Of a stretch of 8,811 bases of DNA, positions 1-5,352 are shown piece after piece; position 1 is the stretch's first letter, and the number at the start of each line of letters is the position of its first letter. The stretch comes from an uncultured Campylobacter sp. (lineage in GTDB: Bacteria > Campylobacterota > Campylobacteria > Campylobacterales > Campylobacteraceae), in assembly GCA_938041615.1 (NCBI GenBank), contig CALISV010000126.1:1-8811 (forward strand). Direction: 5' to 3'. The position numbers were made by a program, and so were the translations under genes. The notes beneath the pieces are model-generated. The model saw only the letters and a program-made list of their open reading frames with translations. It was not told where the DNA came from and made no database searches.

Positions 1-299
1 GGTACGCCATCTTTGCTAAACTCGTAAAAACGCTTCGAGCAGCTTCTTTTTTCGGGCTGCGTCCAGGTTTTCACACTCACTTTATCGCCCAAAAATAGCT
101 GCCCCAGATAGTCTATCTCGTGCCTGCGCACCATCCACGTGCGGTTTTGCGCGAGATTTGTCTCGATGAGGTCGCCCACGGCGTTTGAGTGTGCGTTGGC
201 CGCTTCTTGCATCCAGATGACGTAGTGAGCGTTGTTTGCGTGATGATTCACGTCGATGGCGTCCTCGCCCACGATAAATTCGTAGTAAAAAATTTTCAT
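1..299 (-). CDS. Acyl-CoA thioesterase-like hotdog (4HBT) protein, 5' part only
   Basis: The minus strand is open from an ATG at 299 to the window edge, giving the first 99 residues of a protein whose C-terminus lies outside. Residues 13-34 carry the 4HBT/YbgC-type active-site segment: D16, N18, H20, the N22-N23 pair, Y26 and E32, at the start of the long hotdog helix. Later residues (RRHEIDYLGQLFLGDKVSV, about 55-73) fit the strand that follows in this family. Members hydrolyse acyl-CoA or related thioesters in the cytoplasm; the substrate cannot be read from the sequence. AGGAG lies 5 bases before the ATG (complement of 305-309) and an extended -10 (TGCTACAAT, complement of 322-330) lies just upstream, so the start is well supported. 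It is divergent from the methyltransferase. Confidence 0.85.
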   Translation of the reverse strand, partial: MKIFYYEFIVGEDAIDVNHHANNAHYVIWMQEAANAHSNAVGDLIETNLAQNRTWMVRRHEIDYLGQLFLGDKVSVKTWTQPEKRSCSKRFYEFSKDGV

Positions 300-315
300 T
301 TTCGCTCCTAAAAAC

Positions 316-329
316 GCTAAAATTGTAGC
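316..329. promoter_or_regulatory. Overlapping divergent -10 elements in a near palindrome
   Basis: GCTAAAATTGTAGC is palindromic except for one symmetric pair. Read on minus it holds TACAAT (322-327) preceded by TGC, an extended -10 that would give a leader of roughly 15 bases for the thioesterase. Read on plus it holds TAAAAT (318-323), which would start RNA near 330, ahead of AAAGG (338-342) and the methyltransferase ATG at 351. The minus element is the stronger. The two -10s share bases 322-323, so the promoters should exclude each other. No transcript data are available; this is inferred from sequence. Confidence 0.55.
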
Positions 330-350
330 AAAAATTTAAAGGCAAACAAA

Positions 351-1070
351 ATGAAAGAGATGTGGGACAAAAAGGCGGCGAGCTATCCGAGATTTATGGG
401 TGAGCCTAGCGTTTTTCATAGAGGGCTTTACGCTAAGATCGCCGAGTTTGGCGTCAAATTTGAGAACAAAAGCGTCGTGGATATCGGCTGCGGCACGGGC
501 GTGCATACGCTGTTTTTGGCGCAAATTTGCCGCGAGATAACGGGTATGGATATCTCGGGCGAGATGCTAAAAGTCATGGTTGAAGACGCGGCTAAATTTA
601 ACATTTCAAATTTAACCGCCGTTCAAAGCGATTTTAAAAACTTTAATCCAAACCGCGTTTACGACGTGGCTTTTAGCACGATGAGTCCCGCGATCGCGGA
701 CGAGGAGGATTTTGTCAAATTTATAAATTTGGGCGAAAAAAGGGTCTATCTTTGGTGGAACAAACCGCGTTATTCAAGCGTTTTGGAGCTTTTTTACGAA
801 GGCTCGCAGAGAGGGTGCTTTAAAGAAAAGGCAAACTTTTTCGAAGAGTACTTGCGCCACGAAAATATCGCTTTTAACTCCTGCGTGCTCGAGGAGTCTC
901 GCGAACAAAAACGCACGCTTGAGGAGATGACGCAAAACGCGCTTTGGCATTTAGAGATAGCAAATTTTACGCACGAGGAAAGCGCGGTCAGATCGCGGCT
1001 AGAGAGTATCGCACAGGACGGCTTCGTGACGGAAAAAATCGTCTCTTCAATGAAGCTTTTAGTTTTTTAA
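351..1070 (+). CDS. Class I SAM-dependent methyltransferase
   Basis: 239 residues, the usual size for a small stand-alone Rossmann-fold methyltransferase. Motif I is VVDIGCGTG (42-50), the SAM-binding glycine loop; D67 in GMDIS is the expected acidic residue contacting the ribose; D94 in QSDF fits motif III and YDVAFSTMSP (104-113) fits motif IV. The first 25 residues (MWDKKAASYPRF) form the usual cap of small-molecule or cofactor methyltransferases. The C-terminal 100 residues are less typical and probably form the substrate lid. The acceptor cannot be told; nothing nearby points to RNA or protein as substrate. ATG follows AAAGG by 8 bases. The next gene has its own promoter starting 3 bases after this stop, so shared transcription is possible but not needed. 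Confidence 0.85.
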   Translation: MKEMWDKKAASYPRFMGEPSVFHRGLYAKIAEFGVKFENKSVVDIGCGTGVHTLFLAQICREITGMDISGEMLKVMVEDAAKFNISNLTAVQSDFKNFNPNRVYDVAFSTMSPAIADEEDFVKFINLGEKRVYLWWNKPRYSSVLELFYEGSQRGCFKEKANFFEEYLRHENIAFNSCVLEESREQKRTLEEMTQNALWHLEIANFTHEESAVRSRLESIAQDGFVTEKIVSSMKLLVF

Positions 1071-1072
1071 GA

Positions 1073-1078
1073 TATAAT
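1073..1078 (+). promoter_or_regulatory. Sigma-70 -10 element for the diheme cytochrome / phosphodiesterase unit
   Basis: A perfect TATAAT begins 3 bases after the methyltransferase stop and is preceded by the T-rich stretch CTTTTAGTTTTTTAAGA, the pattern that replaces a defined -35 in Campylobacter sigma-70 promoters. Transcription would start near 1085, leaving a leader of about 29 bases before the TTG start at 1114. Confidence 0.7.
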
Positions 1079-1113
1079 CGCGATATTTATTTAAAATTTA
1101 AAAAGGATTTTAG

Positions 1114-1998
1114 TTGCCGCGAGCGTTTTTGCAGATATTTTCGTGCGTTTTATGTTTTTTTTGCGTTCAAGCTTTCGCCGCTTCGCACGTTTTATCTCCG
1201 ATTGCTCAGCCTAAATTTGACGAACAAAAAGCCAGACTAGGCAAGGAGTTGTTTTTCGATGCCTCGCTAAGCCCTAGCGGAACGCTATCTTGCGAGAAAT
1301 GCCACAACATTTACTGGGACTTAAGCGGTACGAGTAAAAAAAACGTAAAAATCTCCGCCGACGAGGAGATTAGCCCGCCAACTGCGCTAAACTCGGCGCT
1401 AAATTTTATCTTTTTTAAAAACGGCGAAGTTAAGGATATAGCCGAGCAGGTAAAACAGAGTTTGACCGGTAAAAATCAGCTTGCTAGCGAGCCGAAATTT
1501 CTAGTCCAAAAGGTAAATCAAAACTCCGTTTATAGGAAAAAATTTGAAGAGCTTTACAAAAACGGGGTGAGCTTTGACAACATCGTCGACGCGTTGGTAA
1601 ATTTTGAAAAAGCCCTCATCACGCCAAACGCTAAATTCGACAAATTTATCAGCGGCGACGAGAGCGTTTTTGACGACGAGGAAAAGCGCGGATTTGAGCT
1701 ATTTAAAAAAATCGGCTGTATAAACTGCCACAGCGGCGCAAATATGGGCGCAAACCTCTACTACGAGCTAAGATTTCACGCAGACGGCAACAAAACCGAC
1801 CGCTACAAAGTGCCTAGCCTGCGAAACATCGAAAAAACCGCGCCGTACTTTTATGGCGGCGAGGTTATGGATCTAAAAGACACGATTAAAGACGTCGGCA
1901 AAATGCTTTTAAACTACGATCTAAGCGAGGAGCAGACGCACGAGCTTTATAAATTTTTGCTGACTTTAAGCGGCGAAAAACCGGAAATTTTAAAATGA
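1114..1998 (+). CDS. Exported diheme cytochrome c, divergent CcpA/MauG-superfamily member
   Basis: 294 residues starting at TTG 1114, 6 bases after AAGGA (1103-1107); no other start keeps both this site and the signal peptide. Residues 1-22 are an export signal (hydrophobic core 5-18, likely cleavage after AFA). Two heme-c sites are present: CEKCH 60-64 and CINCH 202-206. Family signatures remain: LGKELFFD 42-49, LSPSGTLSC 52-60, KVPSLRNIEKTAPYF 232-246. Key peroxidase residues are altered. Aligning FKNGEVKDIAEQ (101-112) with the family's FWDGR..DLAEQ segment puts Lys102 at Trp94 and Gln122 at Glu114 (P. aeruginosa CcpA numbers, from memory); Gln112 matches Gln104. No histidine lies between H64 and H206, so the His71-type ligand is absent. 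YFHDG is YFYGG, and the usual Met ligand position is uncertain (M264 is close). A periplasmic redox protein is secure; peroxidase activity is doubtful. It overlaps the phosphodiesterase gene by 4 bases. Confidence 0.85.
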   Translation: MPRAFLQIFSCVLCFFCVQAFAASHVLSPIAQPKFDEQKARLGKELFFDASLSPSGTLSCEKCHNIYWDLSGTSKKNVKISADEEISPPTALNSALNFIFFKNGEVKDIAEQVKQSLTGKNQLASEPKFLVQKVNQNSVYRKKFEELYKNGVSFDNIVDALVNFEKALITPNAKFDKFISGDESVFDDEEKRGFELFKKIGCINCHSGANMGANLYYELRFHADGNKTDRYKVPSLRNIEKTAPYFYGGEVMDLKDTIKDVGKMLLNYDLSEEQTHELYKFLLTLSGEKPEILK

Positions 1999-4430
1999 GA
2001 CACAAGATAATCTTTCATAAAATTTTATTTTTTACTATCGTTTGTATCGTATTTTTCGGTACCGTGATGACCTATAAGGCTACCAAAGACCTAGTAACCG
2101 CCTATGAGTGGAAAGGCACGATAGAAAAGGTGATGGACGCTAACGACGAGGCGAATTTCTTGCTCGAAAAAAGTTTTTTGGAGGCCGACTACGACGCGAT
2201 CATGCGCCATACGGCGGAGTTTCAAAAGGCTCTAAAAAAGCTTGATTCAAGCAATCTAATCTCCTTTGAAAAGCTAGCGTTAAACGAAAAAACTTTTAGC
2301 GAGCTAGAGGAAGCGGTTGAAAAAAGAGTCGAGCTAACCGACAAATTTAACTCCGTGACGATAATGGCAAAGCTCGTTTATAACGAAATAATCTTAAAAT
2401 TCGAGGCTTTAGACGGGCTGTATTTTAACGAGCTGATTCCGCAAATTTTGATGTTTAGATACGACTTAAACACTGATCTAGCGGCACCTAAAAAGCTTTT
2501 AAACGAGTATTTAAAGAACCCAAAACTAACTAAAAACGACGCAGGATTTTTATCGAGCGCGCAAAAACTGATCGGCTACTACGAGCAGGCGCAAAAGCTT
2601 TACCGCGACATAATTTCGCTCGGAATTTACAATAAACTATCCGACCTCAAAGAAAGTAGCGAGCGCTACATACAAAACGTCTTATCGAATTTACGTAGGA
2701 CAATGGCGCTAGTGTTTGTGTTGTTTGGGCTCGCGTCGATATTTGTTTATATTTCTTATGCTAGAGCTAGAAACAACATCAGGCTACTAAACCGTTTCGA
2801 GCAAGCCGTCGATAATAGCTTTAACGCCATAACGTTTACCGACCTAGATAGAAAGGTCAAATACGTAAATAAAATTTTCGAGCAAAATTTCGGGTATAAA
2901 TTTGAGGAGCTAAAAGATCAAAATATAAACATCATAAAGTCCCATCAGCACTCAAACGAATTTTATCAAGATATGCTAAAAACGATAGAATCGGATCAAA
3001 TTTGGCGAGCCGACGAGCTAATAAGCAGAACAAAAAGCGGCGCTCTCATCCATGAGCAGGTTATTTTCTCTCCGCTTTTTAACGAAAGCGGCGATAAAGA
3101 CGGCTATATGTCGATCAAATTTGATAGAACCAAAGAGATCGCGATGACAAAAGAGCTCGAAAACAAAAACAAAGAGCTGAAAAACGAAGCGCTAAAAGAC
3201 AAGCTAACGGGGCTTGGTAGTTATTTTGCTCTGACGCAAAGAACGGAGCTGGGCGCCAGCGGTATGTTGATCTATATAAACATCAACAACTTTATGGATT
3301 TTCGATTTTTTTACAAGACCAAGACCGTGGATGCCATCATCGCGTCATTTGCCGAGACGCTTCAGCTTTGCATCGATACTTATAAGATGGACGCGGACAT
3401 TTACAGAGTGCAGTTTGATGAGTTTTGTATCTGGTACGGCGGCGACGATACGGAGTGGGCCGTGCGTAAATTTATGGATTATTTTAAGGCAAATAGCCTC
3501 TATATCACGGTCGAGGGAACAAGGGAGTTTATCCCAAATATCAAAATAACCATCGGCGTTAGCCTGCCTCAAGACACTCCGCAAACAAACCGCCTAACTC
3601 AAGCCATGCTAGCTCACCACGAAGCTAAGCAAAACGGCGAAACGGTGCAGTTTTACACCGAAAACAGCCACATAGAGCAGCAGTATTACCACAACCAAAT
3701 CATGTCGCGCACCATCGAAAACGCGCTATATAACGATACCGTGATCGTCGAGTGTCAGCCGATCTACGACGTATCTGGTGAAACGGCGCGGGTCAAATAC
3801 TACGAAGTGCTCGTGCGCCTCATCGACGAAAACGGCAAGATCCGCTATCCGGGCGAGTTTTTGGACATAGCAAAGAAAATTTCGCTTTATAACGATATCA
3901 CGAAAAAAGTCGTCGAGCACGTATTTAGGCTCGTGGAGAAGTTTACAAACACGAGCTTTTCGATGAATCTTTCCAGTAGCGACATCGCAAACGAGAGCAT
4001 AAGAGAGCTCATCGAGAAAAAGCTACGCGTCTGCTCAAAGCCAGAGCACGTGTATTTTGAAATACTAGAGAGCGAGGGCGTGGATGATTATAAGATCGTA
4101 AATGACTTCATCAACAAGATCCGCGCCTACGACTGCAAAATTTCGATCGATGATTTCGGTAGCGGCTACTCAAACTACTACCGCATCCTAGAGCTTGATA
4201 TCGACACGATCAAGATCGATGGCTCGATCATCAAAAAGCTCCCGTACGACAAAAACGCGCGCTATCTGCTGCAAACTATCATCGACTTTGCCGGAAGACA
4301 AGGTTATAACGTCGTGGCTGAGTTTGTAAGCTCAGAGGAGATCCTCGCCGAAATCAAGAAATTTGGCATCAAATACGCGCAGGGATTTTTGCTAGGCAAG
4401 CCGACCTCGCCGAGCAATATCGAGGAGTAA
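1995..4430 (+). CDS. Membrane PAS-GGDEF(degenerate)-EAL protein, probable c-di-GMP phosphodiesterase
   Basis: 811 residues; ATG overlaps the cytochrome stop (ATGA), implying translational coupling. Order: membrane helix about 9-26; extracytoplasmic all-helical domain about 30-235 without a family I can name; membrane helix about 236-255; PAS about 266-385; short coiled coil 383-400; GGDEF-like 401-555; EAL about 570-805. The GGDEF domain keeps DKLTGL (402-407), but its signature is QFDEF (473-477) instead of GGDEF and the RxxD inhibitory site is missing, so cyclase activity is unlikely. The EAL domain begins EVL (604-606) rather than EAL but keeps every metal and catalytic residue I can place: E604, N658, E689, E692, D719, D720, K740, E776, Q796. 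I infer hydrolysis of c-di-GMP to pGpG, gated by the periplasmic and PAS domains, with GGDEF as a regulatory module. Coupling to the cytochrome suggests a redox input. Confidence 0.88.
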   Translation: MRHKIIFHKILFFTIVCIVFFGTVMTYKATKDLVTAYEWKGTIEKVMDANDEANFLLEKSFLEADYDAIMRHTAEFQKALKKLDSSNLISFEKLALNEKTFSELEEAVEKRVELTDKFNSVTIMAKLVYNEIILKFEALDGLYFNELIPQILMFRYDLNTDLAAPKKLLNEYLKNPKLTKNDAGFLSSAQKLIGYYEQAQKLYRDIISLGIYNKLSDLKESSERYIQNVLSNLRRTMALVFVLFGLASIFVYISYARARNNIRLLNRFEQAVDNSFNAITFTDLDRKVKYVNKIFEQNFGYKFEELKDQNINIIKSHQHSNEFYQDMLKTIESDQIWRADELISRTKSGALIHEQVIFSPLFNESGDKDGYMSIKFDRTKEIAMTKELENKNKELKNEALKDKLTGLGSYFALTQRTELGASGMLIYININNFMDFRFFYKTKTVDAIIASFAETLQLCIDTYKMDADIYRVQFDEFCIWYGGDDTEWAVRKFMDYFKANSLYITVEGTREFIPNIKITIGVSLPQDTPQTNRLTQAMLAHHEAKQNGETVQFYTENSHIEQQYYHNQIMSRTIENALYNDTVIVECQPIYDVSGETARVKYYEVLVRLIDENGKIRYPGEFLDIAKKISLYNDITKKVVEHVFRLVEKFTNTSFSMNLSSSDIANESIRELIEKKLRVCSKPEHVYFEILESEGVDDYKIVNDFINKIRAYDCKISIDDFGSGYSNYYRILELDIDTIKIDGSIIKKLPYDKNARYLLQTIIDFAGRQGYNVVAEFVSSEEILAEIKKFGIKYAQGFLLGKPTSPSNIEE

Positions 4431-4468
4431 AGCGCGCGGTGGCTTTGCGCCGTTAAATTTAGCTCGTC

Positions 4469-4500
4469 TTAGTCAAATTTGCCCGCTCAAATTTGACTAA
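4469..4500. terminator. Perfect 13-bp inverted repeat between convergent genes
   Basis: TTAGTCAAATTTG (4469-4481) and its exact complement CAAATTTGACTAA (4488-4500) enclose a 6-base loop. The hairpin lies 38 bases past the phosphodiesterase stop and overlaps the stop codon of the small membrane protein on minus, so it could end transcripts from both sides. Neither side has a T-run, which is weak for a classical intrinsic terminator; it may instead act as an RNA 3'-end protector. Confidence 0.6.
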
Positions 4501-4634
4501 TCCTGTATCCAGACCGCCAAAAATCCGAGCAAAAATATAACCAAAAATAATCCCGCCTGAAAATAAAAATTCTTTTTTAAATTTTCGTTTATCAGAGCGC
4601 AAAGCTCGGAAATAAAGATGTATAGCTCACTCAC
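4497..4634 (-). CDS. Hidden 45-residue single-pass membrane protein
   Basis: Minus-strand frame of 45 codons from GTG at 4634 to TAG at 4497, in a stretch otherwise without a gene. The N-terminal half is amphipathic (MSELYIFISELCALINENL, residues 1-19), then KK, then one hydrophobic helix of about 18 residues (about 25-42, AGLFLVIFLLGFLAVW from 27), ending IQD. AAAGGA (complement of 4640-4645) precedes GTG by 5 bases, the same site and spacing as at the DUF1523 gene upstream. The nearest ATG (4638) is in another frame and stops after three codons. Positive-inside logic places the N-terminus in the cytoplasm. It lies 96 bases after DUF1523 on the same strand and may share its transcript. I do not recognise a family; small respiratory-complex subunits and membrane regulators look like this. 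Chance remains possible at this length. Confidence 0.6.
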   Translation of the reverse strand: MSELYIFISELCALINENLKKNFYFQAGLFLVIFLLGFLAVWIQD

Positions 4635-4700
4635 GCATATCCTTTGGGCGCAAATTTTACGTCAAATTTGCCGCCCTCGCAGAGTCAAATTTGAGTGAGC
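4625..4700 (-). promoter_or_regulatory. Potential structured leader covering the small protein's start codon
   Basis: In the minus-strand RNA, GCTCACTCA (4700-4692) can pair perfectly with TGAGTGAGC (4633-4625), which includes all but the first base of the GTG start codon and the next codons. Inside this 9-bp stem lies a second hairpin: CGCCC/GGGCG (4672-4676 with 4646-4650) continued by AAATTT pairing (4664-4669 with 4652-4657), with one bulged base and a 6-base loop. That hairpin ends exactly beside the ribosome site AAAGGA (4640-4645). The arrangement would hide the start codon and leave the ribosome site in a small loop. Pairing is seen in sequence; regulation is inferred. Confidence 0.4.
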
Positions 4701-4730
4701 CATTAAAAAGCGGCTCAAATTTAGCTTGGA

Positions 4731-5276
4731 TTATAAATTTGAGCTTGGCTCGTCTTTAAATTTCCTTCTAACAAAAGTGGCGCAAACCACAAACGAAACT
4801 GCCGTCAAAGCATAAAATATATAGCTAAAAATAGGATTTGCGCGCGTTTCGCCATCTTTTAGCTTTTTAACCGAAACGGCGTTTCTAAACATATCAAACA
4901 TCGCGATGCGCCAGCCGTAGTATTTGATCTGCGCCCTGCCTTCGCCCACTAGGCTTTGCGCGGCGGCTTGGACGTCGGCGGAGTTAAATTTAAAATAAAG
5001 CGGCAAGCCCCAGCCAGTGTCCTCGTTTCGATACGGCATTACTTTCGTGCCGTTAATCTCGCGCGTGTAGATAAAATACACATCGCGCGTCGGCCCGTCG
5101 GCTGGATTTTGGGCGTCTATGAAGCCGTCTTTGTCCATGCGCTTGACCTCGCCGCCCGTGATGATCGCCTCGTCGTAGTGGGGAAAAGCGTAGTTTATCG
5201 CCGCGACCGCTAAGGCATGCAGAGCAAACAGAAAGCTAATGATAAAAATTTGAAGGTATTTTTTAAATTTTTGCAT
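4731..5276 (-). CDS. DUF1523-family membrane protein
   Basis: 181 residues. I start at ATG 5276 because AAAGGA (complement of 5282-5287) precedes it by 5 bases; an upstream in-frame TTG at 5303 has no ribosome site and overlaps the likely promoter. One helix at the N-terminus (about 9-27) and one near the C-terminus (about 150-168, then RRKFK) bracket a soluble domain that probably faces the periplasm. That domain has the DUF1523 hallmarks as I recall them: AIITGGEVKR (37-46), RDVYFIY (64-70), YRNEDTGWGLPLYFKFNSAD (82-101) and YYGWR (119-123) with FRNAVSV (130-136). The biochemical role of the family is unknown to me. It lies downstream of norZ on the same strand, but a strong hairpin and an apparent promoter between them suggest partly separate expression. 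Confidence 0.8.
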   Translation of the reverse strand: MQKFKKYLQIFIISFLFALHALAVAAINYAFPHYDEAIITGGEVKRMDKDGFIDAQNPADGPTRDVYFIYTREINGTKVMPYRNEDTGWGLPLYFKFNSADVQAAAQSLVGEGRAQIKYYGWRIAMFDMFRNAVSVKKLKDGETRANPIFSYIFYALTAVSFVVCATFVRRKFKDEPSSNL

Positions 5277-5294
5277 TTTCGTCCTTTGGGGCGA

Positions 5295-5300
5295 ATTGTA
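5295..5300 (-). promoter_or_regulatory. Likely -10 element for DUF1523
   Basis: On minus this reads TACAAT with TTG directly before it, 18 bases upstream of the ATG at 5276. RNA would start close to 5288, at the very edge of the ribosome site (5282-5287), so the leader would be extremely short. It matches the thioesterase -10 (also TACAAT). Moderate support only. Confidence 0.4.
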
Positions 5301-5322
5301 CAAGATAGAAGTTTATAATAAG

Positions 5323-5347
5323 CTAAGCCCCTAAAACAGGGGCTTAG
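5323..5347 (-). terminator. Hairpin terminator of norZ
   Basis: CTAAGCCCCT (5323-5332) and AGGGGCTTAG (5338-5347) form a perfect 10-bp GC-rich stem with a 5-base loop, beginning 5 bases past the norZ stop codon. After the stem the minus strand reads CTTATTATAAAC, only moderately T-rich, so some read-through into DUF1523 is possible. Confidence 0.75.
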
Positions 5348-5352
5348 AGGGG

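Noticed and set aside
944..1240. 98-codon frame overlapping the end of the methyltransferase and start of the cytochrome
   Set aside because: Basic, aromatic-rich shadow crossing a promoter; both overlapping genes are well supported in other frames.
4627..4638. ATG at 4638 as start of the small minus-strand gene
   Set aside because: Out of frame with the membrane protein; it reads only three codons before TGA.
4469..4700. Inverted repeats around 4469-4700 as insertion-sequence ends
   Set aside because: No transposase, no target-site duplication, and the arms are mostly the AAATTT motif common throughout the window.
5277..5303. N-terminal extension of DUF1523 from TTG 5303
   Set aside because: The extension runs through the -10-like element and the ribosome site that serve ATG 5276, and adds nine residues in front of an otherwise normal signal-anchor.
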